Shown piece after piece: positions 8,620 through 18,700 of a stretch of 64,000 nucleotides of DNA. Every line of letters starts with the position of its first letter. Position 1 is the stretch's first letter. The position numbers and the translations under genes were made by a program. The notes under the pieces are model-generated. The model saw only the letters and a list, made by a program, of their open reading frames with translations, did no database searches and had not been told where the DNA came from. This DNA comes from Bacteroides clarus YIT 12056 (GTDB taxonomy: Bacteria; Bacteroidota; Bacteroidia; Bacteroidales; Bacteroidaceae), in contig NZ_FQWK01000004.1 of NCBI RefSeq assembly GCF_900129655.1, forward strand, positions 480,068-544,067, read 5' to 3'.

Positions 8620-9723
8620 TCATTCCAACCGGTTCTTGAATTTCTTGAAGCTAACGGTTATCAGAAATACCGCCATAACGGTCAGTATACTGATTTCGGT
8701 CAGCACCAGTGATATATCCACCCCCTCTATCATCAATTTACGTACCGCCTGAATATACCAACGCGCAGGAATCACAGTAGAAATACCTTGTAAAATAACA
8801 GGCATGCTCTCGATAGGAAATATCATTCCCGAAAGCAGCATGGTAGGCATCATCAGCATTAATCCGGACACCAGCATAGCGGCTACCTGCGTACGGGTTA
8901 CGGTAGAAATGAGCAGTCCCAAAGCCAATGATACGAAAATAAAAAGCAATGACACTACAATCAGCCAAAACAGGCTGCCCGCAACCGGCACATGAAGGAC
9001 ATAGACAGAGAGCAACAGAATCGTTATCAGATTGACAAATGACAAAACGAAGTATGGCACTGCTTTGGCAAGGATGATAAACAGCGGTTTTACGGGAGAA
9101 ACCAGTAGCACTTCCATAGTTCCCGTTTCCTTTTCGCGCACTATGGAGATAGAAGTCATCATTGCGCAAATCAGCATCAGGATAAGCCCCATAACACCGG
9201 GAACAAAATTATAGGCACTCTTCATTTGCGGATTGTAAAGCAACTTGACCTGGGGCACAATGGCAGAAGCGCGTACTCCGGGCGGAAGCATCTCCTGTCC
9301 CGTCATAGAGATAATATTTGTGGCATATCCGGCCTGCATGGTAGCCATATTGGGGTCGGTGGCATCGGAAATAATCTGTACTCCGGCCTCACCGGTATAG
9401 AGATTGTCCGAGAAACGTTCGCTAAAGACTATTGCCATATCAATATCCCCGCTCCTGAAAAAACGGTCTGCTTCTTCGGGGGAATGCAGACGGCGGGTAA
9501 CGGTAAAATACTCACTGGCATCCACACGGTCGATAATGCGCCGGGTTACGACATCATTGGAAGGGTCGAGAACGGCAACACGCACATTCTTTACCTCCGT
9601 AGTGATGGCAAAGCCGAAAAGGATAATCTGCACAATGGGCATACCCATCAGAATCAGCATCGTACGCCGGTCGCGGAAGATGTGAAAGAATTCTTTTCGG
9701 ACAAAAGCTATGAATTGTTTCAT
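8620..9723 (-). CDS. ABC-2 type exporter permease (YbhS-like), first of a pair
   Basis: A 367-residue paralogue of the next gene in the operon, with the same plan: an N-terminal membrane anchor (TMLILMGMPIVQIILFGFAI), a large external domain, the conserved loop EKETGTMEVLLVSPVKP, then five membrane segments. It is expected to pair with the downstream permease and with the double ATPase upstream. The gap to the ATPase gene is only 37 bp, so they are co-transcribed. Family knowledge places such proteins in the inner membrane, linked to the HlyD-type adaptor and TolC-type channel encoded by the first two genes of the operon. Confidence 0.9.
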   Translation of the reverse strand: MKQFIAFVRKEFFHIFRDRRTMLILMGMPIVQIILFGFAITTEVKNVRVAVLDPSNDVVTRRIIDRVDASEYFTVTRRLHSPEEADRFFRSGDIDMAIVFSERFSDNLYTGEAGVQIISDATDPNMATMQAGYATNIISMTGQEMLPPGVRASAIVPQVKLLYNPQMKSAYNFVPGVMGLILMLICAMMTSISIVREKETGTMEVLLVSPVKPLFIILAKAVPYFVLSFVNLITILLLSVYVLHVPVAGSLFWLIVVSLLFIFVSLALGLLISTVTRTQVAAMLVSGLMLMMPTMLLSGMIFPIESMPVILQGISTVIPARWYIQAVRKLMIEGVDISLVLTEISILTVMAVFLITVSFKKFKNRLE

Positions 9724-9760
9724 GGTTATATCACAATCAGTTTTGAATTTTATATCTGTA

Positions 9761-11221
9761 TCAATCGGCCGCTCTTACAGCCTCACGGGCCAACTGTTGA
9801 AAAACATCGTCCATGGTAGCCGCTCCAAACTGTTGTTTCAGCCTGTCGGGAGTATCAAGCGCACGGATTACACCGTCCACCATGATAGAAATACGGTCGC
9901 AATACTCCGCCTCATCCATAAAATGGGTTGTGACAAAAACAGTGATACCCTGATCGGCAGCCTGATAAATCAACTCCCAAAACTGGCGGCGGGTGGCAGG
10001 ATCGACACCACCCGTAGGTTCATCCAGAAAAACAATCTTGGGATGATGAAAAATGGAGACCGAAAAAGCGAGCTTCTGTTTCCATCCCAGCGGCAGGTTC
10101 TTAACAAGCGTATCACGCTCTTGTTCCAGTCCCAGACGTAGAAGCAATTCATCTGTTCTCGAGGCAATCTCGGTTTCGGGCACCCCATAGATACCGGCAA
10201 AAAGGCGGATATTTTCCCATACTTTGAGATCTTCATACAAGGAAAACTTCTGACTCATATAACCGATGTTCTTTTTCACGGCTTCGGATTGGGTGGCAAC
10301 ATCAAAGCCTGCAACACAAGCTTTGCCGTCCGTAGGATGGCTTAAACCTGTGAGCATACGCATAGCGGTAGTCTTACCGGCTCCATTGGCACCCAGAAAG
10401 CCGAAGATTTCACCTTGGCGTACTTTGAAGGAAATATGGTCGACAGCCGTAAACGTACCGAAACGTTTGGTCAGTCCGTCCACTTCGATTACATGATTCT
10501 CACGGTTATCCGCTTTCTCGTGTAACAGTCCCGAAGGACAAAGTATGTCCGCAAATTGTTTCAGAATACGGCCGGGAGTATCAATACCATGTATCCGGCC
10601 TTCATTGATAAAGGCAATACGGTCGCATTGGCGTGCCTCGTCAATAATCGGAGTAGAGGCTATGATGGTGATACCCTGTTCTTTGAGACGGCGGAGCATT
10701 TCCCAAAATTCTTTGCGAGAAACAGGGTCTACACCCGTAGTAGGCTCATCCAGAAAAAGAATATCCGGCTTATGGATAAGCGCGCAACTAAGGGCAAGCT
10801 TCTGCTTCATACCACCGGACAAGGCCCCGGCACGACGTGTACGAAAAGGTTCTATCTGTCGGTAAATATCACGCACCAAATCATAATTCTCCTCAATGGT
10901 AGTATGAAAAACCGTAGCGAAGAAACTCAGGTTTTCTTCTACCGTCAGGTCTTGATAGAGAGAGAAACGTCCGGGCATATACCCTACCCGTTGGCGGATA
11001 GCCTTATAATCTTTCACCGTGTCCAATCCACATACCGTAGCCTTACCCTCATCGGCAAGCAACAAAGTGGTAAGAATACGGAACAGCGACGTTTTCCCCG
11101 CACCGTCAGGCCCGATGATTCCGAAAAGTTCACCCGGACGGACGGAGAGAGAGACGCCTTGCAAGGCCTCCACCCGGCCGTAACGCTTAAAGACGTTATC
11201 GACAGTTACTGCAAAGTTCAT
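9761..11221 (-). CDS. ABC exporter ATPase with two nucleotide-binding domains (YbhF-like)
   Basis: A 486-residue cytoplasmic ATPase that powers the two ABC-2 permeases encoded downstream. It contains two complete ABC domains in one chain. The first has Walker A GPDGAGKTS at about residue 37, signature LSGGMKQKLAL and Walker B ILFLDEPTTGVDP. The second has Walker A GANGAGKTT, Walker B IVFLDEPTGGVDP and, where the signature belongs, LPLGWKQKLAF. This second signature departs from LSGGQ, so one of the two composite ATP sites may be degenerate. Spacing to the adaptor gene is 43 bp. The fused layout matches E. coli YbhF, a component of a putative drug exporter. Confidence 0.92.
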   Translation of the reverse strand: MNFAVTVDNVFKRYGRVEALQGVSLSVRPGELFGIIGPDGAGKTSLFRILTTLLLADEGKATVCGLDTVKDYKAIRQRVGYMPGRFSLYQDLTVEENLSFFATVFHTTIEENYDLVRDIYRQIEPFRTRRAGALSGGMKQKLALSCALIHKPDILFLDEPTTGVDPVSRKEFWEMLRRLKEQGITIIASTPIIDEARQCDRIAFINEGRIHGIDTPGRILKQFADILCPSGLLHEKADNRENHVIEVDGLTKRFGTFTAVDHISFKVRQGEIFGFLGANGAGKTTAMRMLTGLSHPTDGKACVAGFDVATQSEAVKKNIGYMSQKFSLYEDLKVWENIRLFAGIYGVPETEIASRTDELLLRLGLEQERDTLVKNLPLGWKQKLAFSVSIFHHPKIVFLDEPTGGVDPATRRQFWELIYQAADQGITVFVTTHFMDEAEYCDRISIMVDGVIRALDTPDRLKQQFGAATMDDVFQQLAREAVRAAD

Positions 11222-11264
11222 GACGTTGTTGAATGATGAATTACAAAATACTAACTATACATTA

Positions 11265-12158
11265 TCAGTCGTTAAAATCCACTCCTCCATACATTCCGAT
11301 TTTCAACATACCGTCATTTTTCACAGCCACTTTAATGGCATATACCAAATTGGCACGCTCATCTTTCGTAAGAATCGTCTTGGGAGTAAACTCGGAACTG
11401 TCCGAAATCCAAATGACAATTCCAGGATATTCTTTCCTTACATCTTTACCATAATCGGAATAGACTGTCACTTTCTGCCCCAGCTGCACTTCGGACAATT
11501 GTTCGGAAGTGATATAGGCGCGCAGATAAATCTGTTCCATATCAGCAATCTTGAATAACGGAGTGCCCGGTGCCGCCAGTTCTCCCGCTTCTGCATATTT
11601 GGCAAGAACAGTTCCTGTCAACGGGGAAATGATATGGCACTTCTTCAACTGGTCTTCCATCTGCGCGACCTGGATACCTACCGACGAGCTCTGCCACGTC
11701 AGGCTTTGGTCGCTGTTCCGCAGCGTGGAGTTTTGAGCGGTAAGTTGTTTGCGAAGTACTTTAAGTAGCGATTCGGCGTCATCCAATTGCTTCTGATTAG
11801 CCGCACCTACACGAAGCAGATTGGCTACACGGTCACGCTCGCGTTGCGCCTGAAGAATTTGTTCTTTGGTTGCCGCCACCTGTTTCAGAATATCGGGGCG
11901 TTGCCCTTCCACAGACTTGGCGCTGGCTTCCAGCTGGAGTTTTTTCAGATAGAGCTGAACCGTGTCGATGATGCCGACTTCCTGCCCGGCTTTCAAGGTC
12001 GTACCTTCTTCCACATCCAAACCGAGTATCTTTCCGGACGCTTCGGCAGAGACTATAACCTCGGTAGCTTCAAAAGTTCCCGTAGCGTCATATTCGGGTG
12101 TGCTACTACTGCAAGCGCCAAGAAGGAACAATACCGGCAATAATTTAAATGATTTCAT
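11265..12158 (-). CDS. HlyD-family periplasmic adaptor lipoprotein of the ABC exporter
   Basis: A membrane-fusion subunit that bridges the inner-membrane ABC exporter and the outer-membrane channel. The start at 12158 gives MKSFKLLPVLFLLGACSSS, a lipoprotein signal with the lipid-modified cysteine in LLGAC; a longer frame to 12185 would spoil this. Next come a biotinyl-lipoyl half (VEEGTTLKAGQEVGIID), a long coiled-coil hairpin between about residues 70 and 165 rich in Q, K and E, the second lipoyl half (ISPLTGTVLAKYAEAGELAAPGTPLFKIAD) and a beta-barrel domain. About 297 residues in all. It lies 37 bp after the tolC-like gene and 43 bp before the ATPase gene. Confidence 0.9.
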   Translation of the reverse strand: MKSFKLLPVLFLLGACSSSTPEYDATGTFEATEVIVSAEASGKILGLDVEEGTTLKAGQEVGIIDTVQLYLKKLQLEASAKSVEGQRPDILKQVAATKEQILQAQRERDRVANLLRVGAANQKQLDDAESLLKVLRKQLTAQNSTLRNSDQSLTWQSSSVGIQVAQMEDQLKKCHIISPLTGTVLAKYAEAGELAAPGTPLFKIADMEQIYLRAYITSEQLSEVQLGQKVTVYSDYGKDVRKEYPGIVIWISDSSEFTPKTILTKDERANLVYAIKVAVKNDGMLKIGMYGGVDFND

Positions 12159-12195
12159 ATTATAGGATTTTATTGTTACTGTCAATTCTAAAGTC

Positions 12196-13464
12196 TCAAT
12201 TATTTAAAGTATATTTCAACTGCCAGATATTCATCAACAGCTGCACTTCATGCAATGCCTTGGTACGGCGCGCCAGATTTTCATTGGTTATCTCACGGAG
12301 CATATCGGTGACGGTCAGCGTCCCGTTCTCTACTTTGGCTTCGGCTGCACGGCGGATATTCTCACGTAAACGGATGATTTCATCGTCATTCGCCATTTGC
12401 CTGCGCATGGACCATACACCCGCATCCTGCTGCGTAGCTTGCAAACGGGTATTGAAGAGAAACACGTCTCTGCCGGTTTCTATCTGCCGGCGACTGTTGT
12501 CTATCCTGCGGTGGTCATTCTTTAGAGTATACAGACTGCCGAAGTTCCATGACATACGTATACCTGCCACATAATATGCATCAAATTCATCTTTCAGCAT
12601 ATTCAAACCCGGATTGCCATAAGCGCCCTGTACAAAAAGCCCGAAACGGGGCATTACCCTTGCATTCAGCGTAGATTCCTGTACTCTGAGCTGTTCTCCC
12701 TGAGCCTCAAAAAGGCGAAGCTCGGGACGGTTATTCATTCCGTTTACCATACTACCCGTATCTTCCAGTACGGGCTTCCGCAAAGTAGTTCCGGAAGGGA
12801 TTTCCTGTCCCATAAAAGCGGAAAGCATGTTTAGGTATGCCTGACGCGATGTTTCCAGCTCAATGCGGCGTTGTTTGGCATTCAGTTGTTCCACACTGAC
12901 GGCATCCAAATCGCTTTGAGTGGCTATACCGTTTATTATATAGTTTGATACTTGCTTGTGCGTTCTTCCCAAATCATCCTGCAAAAGTTGGTTCTGCTTC
13001 AGCTGTTCGTCCAGCAACAGGATACCGAAAAACAACTGGTTGACGCGGTCGTTCAACGCGTACATATCCACATTCTGCTTTTCCATATCCACATCCGATG
13101 CCGCACGTGTCAGACGTTTCCTGTTACGGATATCCCCACCGTCCCAAATGGTTTGCTGCAATTCAAGCATCACCTGGTACTGGTCTTTGGGAGCGGTCTT
13201 TACATTGATACCCGGTATTTCGACGGGAAGTTGCGTTATATCACTTTGATACGTAGCCTTGCCCGACAAAGAGAACCGGGGCAGATATCCCTTTCCGGCA
13301 TTGGAAAGGTCATACTCACGTGCCTTTTCTATCAGTCCGTACCGGCGTACCAACGGATAATTAACCTGCGCCTGACGTTGGCACTCATCCAAAGTAAGCT
13401 GGGCGTGAGCCAACGTAGCCGTAAGAAGAAAGGTTAAAGAGAGAATTACTTGTTTCATATCCAT
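12196..13464 (-). CDS. TolC-family outer membrane efflux channel of the ABC exporter
   Basis: A 422-residue outer-membrane channel protein and the first gene of the minus-strand export operon. The signal peptide is evident (MKQVILSLTFLLTATLAHA, mature end at QLTLDECQ). The mature part has the repeated helical OEP pattern, including ENLARRTKALHEVQLLMNIWQLKYTL at the end. It may start at 13464 or two codons later at 13458. A minus-strand TATCTTTG box lies 29 bp upstream, so the operon faces away from the AraC-type regulator and shares the intergenic region with it. Confidence 0.9.
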   Translation of the reverse strand: MDMKQVILSLTFLLTATLAHAQLTLDECQRQAQVNYPLVRRYGLIEKAREYDLSNAGKGYLPRFSLSGKATYQSDITQLPVEIPGINVKTAPKDQYQVMLELQQTIWDGGDIRNRKRLTRAASDVDMEKQNVDMYALNDRVNQLFFGILLLDEQLKQNQLLQDDLGRTHKQVSNYIINGIATQSDLDAVSVEQLNAKQRRIELETSRQAYLNMLSAFMGQEIPSGTTLRKPVLEDTGSMVNGMNNRPELRLFEAQGEQLRVQESTLNARVMPRFGLFVQGAYGNPGLNMLKDEFDAYYVAGIRMSWNFGSLYTLKNDHRRIDNSRRQIETGRDVFLFNTRLQATQQDAGVWSMRRQMANDDEIIRLRENIRRAAEAKVENGTLTVTDMLREITNENLARRTKALHEVQLLMNIWQLKYTLNN

Positions 13465-13492
13465 ATCTGTTTCTTATTTATTTAGCACAATG

Positions 13493-13500
13493 CAAAGATA
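13493..13500 (-). promoter_or_regulatory. -7 box of the ABC export operon
   Basis: Read on the minus strand the box is TATCTTTG. A TTG about 22 bp upstream (13523-13525) is the nearest -33 candidate. The AraC-type gene starts divergently from the same gap. Confidence 0.55.
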
Positions 13501-13597
13501 GACGCATAACTTAGTATGCTTACAACCTATTTGTTGGCAAAGATGTTCCAATAGTACGGCTTTTTGTAGAAAAAGGCAAACGATATGAATACTTTAT

Positions 13598-13605
13598 TAT
13601 CTTTG
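13598..13605 (+). promoter_or_regulatory. -7 box of the AraC-type regulator
   Basis: TATCTTTG predicts transcription from about 13612. That is after the first in-frame ATG at 13585 and 20 nt before the ATG at 13633, so it decides in favour of the later start. Confidence 0.5.
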
Positions 13606-13632
13606 CCACTGAATTACTTACTATTTATAAAC

Positions 13633-14523
13633 ATGGAAAAGAACAGACCTATAAGCGTTGCATTCGATGATATCCGTTATAAGCTGGACATCATCAACCA
13701 CCTGGAATATCGCTTTATAAACGATGATTTGGGTATGGTTATCAGTTTCATACAAATGGGAAGCAAGTTGTTCCATACCGGACAGCCCTATCGTGCCAAA
13801 GAAGGACGAATCATCCGTATTCTGCAAGGAACAGGGCGAATCTCCATCAACCTTATCGAATACGAAGTATCCGCTCATCAAATTATTATAATCCCCGACA
13901 ACTCCCTGATAGAATTACTTGAAATCAGTCCCGACTACGATTTTCAAGTCATAGTGCCCGCCTGTAATTTTCTGCCTGCCCTGCCCGGTTCTATCCTGTC
14001 GGAAACTTACACGAGAAACGGTATCGTACTGTCACTTAATGAGGAAGAATGGACACAGGCGGAGATGTTTTTTACCCTGCTGTGGAATATACTCCATTCC
14101 TCGCCCTACCGTCGTGAAACCGTACAGCACTTCATCATTTCCCTGCTTTACAATCTTAAGTATACTTACGAGCAAACGCGCACAACCACTCCCCTGCGCC
14201 TTTCGCGCCGGGAAGAAATATTCCGCCGTTTCATAGCCCTTGTAAACGAACATAGCAAGCAAGAACGTTCCGTCAACTTCTATGCCGACAAGCTATGCCT
14301 GACCCCTCATTATCTGAGCACCATTATACGTGAGGCAAGCGGACAGACGGTAATGCAATGGATCAACCAATCCGTTGTTCTCGAAGCAAAAGTGCTGCTG
14401 AAGCACAGCGACCTGCTAATCTTCCAAATATCGGATGAATTGAACTTTCCCAATCCGTCTTTCTTCTCGAAATTCTTCAAGAGAATGACGGGAATGACGC
14501 CTGCCGAATACCAGAAAACATAA
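13633..14523 (+). CDS. AraC-family transcriptional regulator
   Basis: A 296-residue DNA-binding regulator. The N-terminal half is a cupin-like sensing domain (RIIRILQGTGRISINLIEYEVSAHQIIIIPDNS). The C-terminal 100 residues form the double helix-turn-helix domain with the family end motif (VNFYADKLCLTPHYLSTIIREASGQTVMQWIN, then NFPNPSFFSKFFKRMTGMTPAEYQK). An upstream ATG at 13585 is in frame, but the -7 box lies inside that extension, so I take 13633. It sits between two efflux operons, one divergent and one directly downstream, and likely controls at least the RND operon. The ligand is unknown. Confidence 0.9.
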   Translation: MEKNRPISVAFDDIRYKLDIINHLEYRFINDDLGMVISFIQMGSKLFHTGQPYRAKEGRIIRILQGTGRISINLIEYEVSAHQIIIIPDNSLIELLEISPDYDFQVIVPACNFLPALPGSILSETYTRNGIVLSLNEEEWTQAEMFFTLLWNILHSSPYRRETVQHFIISLLYNLKYTYEQTRTTTPLRLSRREEIFRRFIALVNEHSKQERSVNFYADKLCLTPHYLSTIIREASGQTVMQWINQSVVLEAKVLLKHSDLLIFQISDELNFPNPSFFSKFFKRMTGMTPAEYQKT

Positions 14524-14575
14524 TAAACCGGAAATGGTCTGTTTTTCTTTATCAGGATGTCATAAACAGAACAGT

Positions 14576-14593
14576 TTATAAACCTTATAAACC
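14576..14593 (+). promoter_or_regulatory. Tandem 9-bp direct repeat, candidate AraC-type operator
   Basis: TTATAAACC occurs twice back to back (14576-14584, 14585-14593), with a related CATAAAC at 14561-14567. The repeat ends 23 bp before a TAGTTTTG -7 box. Direct repeats next to the -33 region are typical of AraC-family binding, and the regulator gene ends 52 bp upstream. Confidence 0.45.
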
Positions 14594-14616
14594 TTTTCTA
14601 TATAGCGGTTACTGAG

Positions 14617-14624
14617 TAGTTTTG
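14617..14624 (+). promoter_or_regulatory. -7 box of the RND efflux operon
   Basis: TAGTTTTG matches TAnnTTTG, 25 bp before the ATG of the adaptor gene. The -33 element is weak (TTTC near 14595), as expected for an activated promoter. Confidence 0.5.
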
Positions 14625-14649
14625 TCACAAAACTAATATACTGTAAATT

Positions 14650-15717
14650 ATGAAACGAATTTATTGGGTTTTAGCGAGTATTACCACATGCTTACTTGCA
14701 TCCTGCAACAGTAGCACGAAAGATGCAAGAGAATACCAGACTGTAAAAATAGATACGGTTACTTCCGCCAACGGACAGACCTATCTGCAATATCCCGGAA
14801 AGGTAAAAGCGGCACAGGACATCAGCCTTGCATTCAGGGTAAGCGGAACTATCCGGAAGATATATGTAAAAGACGGCGCCCGTGTACAAGCGGGACAGTT
14901 GCTTGCCGAACTGGACCCGACGGACTACCAAGTACAACTGGACGCCACCGAAGCCGAATACAAACAGATAAAAGCGGAAGCGGAACGCGTAATGGCCCTG
15001 TACAAAGAGAACGGGACTACTCCCAGCGCCAACGACAAGGCTGTGTACGGACTGAAACAAATCACCGCCAAATATCAGCACCACAAAGACCAGCTGGGTT
15101 ACACCCGCCTTTACGCTCCCTTCAACGGCTATATACAAAAACGTCTGTTTGAAGCGCACGAGACAATAGGCGCCGGCATGCCTGTCCTGTCCATGATTAG
15201 TGGCGGTGCACCGGAAGTAGAGATAAATCTGCCTGCAGCCGAATATATCCGGCGTGAGCAATTCAACCAATATCACTGCACATTCGACATTTATCCGGAC
15301 CGGAGTTACCCATTGAAGCTTATCAGCGTCACTCCCAAAGCCAATGCAAACCAACTGTACTCCATGCGCCTGCAACTGGTTGCGGACAAACACCCCGTTC
15401 CTTCGCCCGGCATGAATACAATGGTTACCATCCGTTGCGATAGTGACGATACCCACAGTATGTCCGTACCCTGCAATGCCATTCTGCAGAAAGACGGCAA
15501 GGCCGGTGTATTTGTATACACCCCGTCCGACAATAAGGTGAGCCGCCGCGAAGTAACCATAGTGCGCCTGATGAGTGACGGACGCTGCATCATCACATCC
15601 GATGAACTGAAACCCGGAGAACTGGTCGTGTCCGCCGGAATACACCACATACAGAACGGAGAAACCGTAAAACCTCTGCCCGCTGCCAGTAAGACAAATA
15701 TCGGTGGACTGTTGTAA
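14650..15717 (+). CDS. RND efflux pump periplasmic adaptor lipoprotein
   Basis: A 355-residue membrane-fusion protein linking the RND pump to its outer-membrane channel. The lipoprotein signal MKRIYWVLASITTCLLASCNS has its acylated cysteine at about residue 19. Lipoyl halves appear at about residue 65 (GTIRKIYVKDGARVQAGQLLAELDPTDY) and 155 (LYAPFNGYIQKRLFEAHETIGAGMPVL). The helical hairpin between them is short, near 70 residues, and a beta-barrel and membrane-proximal domain follow. The pump gene begins 29 bp downstream and the channel gene overlaps the pump gene, so this is the first gene of a complete three-part efflux operon. Confidence 0.93.
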   Translation: MKRIYWVLASITTCLLASCNSSTKDAREYQTVKIDTVTSANGQTYLQYPGKVKAAQDISLAFRVSGTIRKIYVKDGARVQAGQLLAELDPTDYQVQLDATEAEYKQIKAEAERVMALYKENGTTPSANDKAVYGLKQITAKYQHHKDQLGYTRLYAPFNGYIQKRLFEAHETIGAGMPVLSMISGGAPEVEINLPAAEYIRREQFNQYHCTFDIYPDRSYPLKLISVTPKANANQLYSMRLQLVADKHPVPSPGMNTMVTIRCDSDDTHSMSVPCNAILQKDGKAGVFVYTPSDNKVSRREVTIVRLMSDGRCIITSDELKPGELVVSAGIHHIQNGETVKPLPAASKTNIGGLL

Positions 15718-15746
15718 CATTGATTTACATCTAAAATATTAGTTAT

Positions 15747-18700
15747 ATGGATATAAGTAAATGGGCATTTAAGAACCGTAACCTTATCTATTTTCTGGTG
15801 ACGGTGCTGCTTATCGGCGGAATTCTCTCCTGCTACCAGATGAGTAAACTGGAAGACCCGGAAATTAAAGTGAAACTTGCCATGGTGGTGACCACATATC
15901 CGGGAGCATCCGCCCACCAAGTGGAATTGGAAGTGACGGATGTGCTGGAAAAGAGCATCCGCAGCATGGGAAACATAGACAATGTGGAAAGCTACTCTTA
16001 CAACGACCTTTCGCTGATACAGGTAGAACTGACCACTACCACCCGGGATGAAGAGGTGGAGCAATGCTGGGACATGTTGCGCCGCAAGGTACACGACGCT
16101 TGCGCCCTGCTTCCCGACGGAGCGGGTACCCCTATCGTCAAAGATGATTTCGGCAATGTGTACGGAATGTTCTATGCACTGACAGGCGACGGACTGTCCG
16201 ACCGTGAACTGTCCGACTATGCCGAACTCATCAAGCGGGAAATCAGTGACATGGAAGACGTAGACCGGGTGGAGCTGTACGGCAAACGTCCCGAATGTAT
16301 CAACATCTCCCTGTTGCAAGACCGCATGGCAAACCTCGGCGTGAAACCCGCCGAAGTTCTCACTACCCTGAACGGACAGAACAAGACTACATACAGCGGT
16401 TATTACGACAACGGAGACAACCGCATCCGCGTCACTGTCAGCGATAAATTCAAGACGGTAGAAGACATAGGCAATATGCTGATTCAGGGACATGACGACG
16501 ACCAACTCCGTATGCGCGACATTGCCCGTATCGAAAAAGGATATGAAGAACCTACCCGCAACGAACTGTTCTTCGACAGCGAACGGGCGCAAGGCATTCT
16601 TGTCGCGGCCGCCAGCGGATCGGATATTGTAAAAGTCGGCGCCGCCGTAGAGAAGAAACTGGCGCAGCTGAAAGAAAACCGCCTGCCCGCCGGTGTAGAG
16701 TGCCACAAAGTGTTCTATCAGCCGGAGCGTGTAGGAGCTTCTTTGGGGACTTTCGTAATCAACCTGATTGAATCTGTCATTATCGTTGTAGTCATTCTGA
16801 TGCTGGCTATGGGATTCAAGAGCGGAGTCATTATCGGAATCAGTCTGGTTGTCACCGTATTCGGCTCCTTCCTGTTCCTGCAAACGGCGGGCGGAACCAT
16901 GCAGCGCGTATCGCTGGCCGCCTTCGTGCTGGCCATGGGTATGCTGGTGGATAACGCCATCGTCATCGTGGACGGCATATTGGTAGACCTGAAAGCCGGG
17001 AAGAGCCGTATGGAAGCCATGACCGCCATCGGCCGCCAGACAGCGATGCCTCTGCTGGGAGCCACCCTGATAGCCATCATCGCCTTTCTTCCCATCTTCA
17101 TGTCACCGGACACCGCCGGAGTGTACACCCGCGACCTTTTCATTGTGCTGGCTGTCTCCCTGCTGCTAAGCTGGGTACTGGCATTGGTGCACGTACCCCT
17201 AATGGCCAATCACAGGCTGCACCCCACAGTAGAAGTCAGCGTTACCGGAAAACGTGAATACAAAGGGCGTACCTATGCCTTGTTGCGCACCGCCCTATAT
17301 TTCGGACTGGCACACCGTTGGAGCTTTGTACTGGCAATGGCGGCTCTGTTAGGGCTTTCCATATTCGGTTACGGATATATGCGTCAGGGGTTCTTCCCGG
17401 ATATGGTGTACGACCAGTTATATATGGAATACAAATTGCCCGAGGGCAATAACTCCACCCGTGTGGCAAGAGATTTAAGGGAAATAGAAGCCTATCTGAA
17501 AACACGCAAGGAGATTGCCCACGTCACCGCTTCCATAGGCGGCACACCGGGGCGTTACAATCTGGTGCGCAGCATCGCCAATCCGTCGCTGTCTTACGGC
17601 GAGCTGATTATCGACTTCACCTCACCGGACGCCCTAGTAGACAATATGGATGAAATACAGGGCTACCTGACACGGCATTATCCCGATGCCTACGTGAAAC
17701 TGAAACGCTACAACCTGATGTTCAAGAAGTACCCCATCGAAGCTCAATTCATGGGCCCTGATCCCGCCGTGCTGCATCAGTTGGCGGACAGTGTACGGAG
17801 CATTATGGAGAATACCCCGGAAGTATGTCTCATCACCACCGACTGGGAACCGCAGATACCTGTACTTTCCATTGAATACGATCAGGCGGCAGCCCGGGCA
17901 TCAGGCCTCAGCCGTAACGACGTAAGCATGTCTCTCCTTTCCGTGAACGGCGGCATACCTATCGGCTCTTTCTACGAAGGCATACACCGCGACAATATCT
18001 ATCTGAAATGTCTGGACGAGCAAGGGCGGCCGATAGAAGACTTGGGCAACACACAGGTATTCTCCGCCCTTCCCTCTCTGAACGGACTGCTGAATGAAGA
18101 AACCATGGTCAAGCTGAAAGCCGGTACCCTGAGCAAAGAAGAGCTGGTGGAAAGCCTCATGGGCAGTACTCCGCTGAAACAAATCAGCAAGAGCATAGAC
18201 ATCCGTTGGGAAGATCCCGTAGTGCCACGCTACAACGGACAGCGCAGCCAGCGTGTGCAATGCTCGCCCGCTCCCGGCATAGAAACGGAAAAAGCGCGGC
18301 AAACCATTGCACGAAAGATAGAGCAGATAGAATTGCCCGACGGCTACACCCTGCATTGGCAAGGAGAAAAGAATGCAAGCGACCAGTCCATGAAATATTT
18401 GTTCAAGAACTTCCCGCTGGCTATCATACTGATGATTGCCATCCTGATTATGCTGTTCAAGGACTACCGCAAACCGATTATCATCTTCTGTTGTCTCCCC
18501 ATGATTCTTGTGGGAGTGGTGGCGGTGATGTTGCTTACGGGTAAAACGTTCAACTTCGTAGCAATTGTGGGCACACTGGGACTGATAGGTATGCTCATCA
18601 AGAACGGCATCGTGCTAATGGATGAAATCACTCTTCAACTGAATCAGGGGATAGAACCGATTACGGCATTGGTGGACAGCGCCCAAAGCCGTCTCCGTCC

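Noticed and set aside
15306..16883. A 525-codon open frame antisense to the RND adaptor and pump genes
   Set aside because: It spans two real genes in the opposite direction, is histidine- and phenylalanine-rich in the way of antisense shadows, and has no motif.
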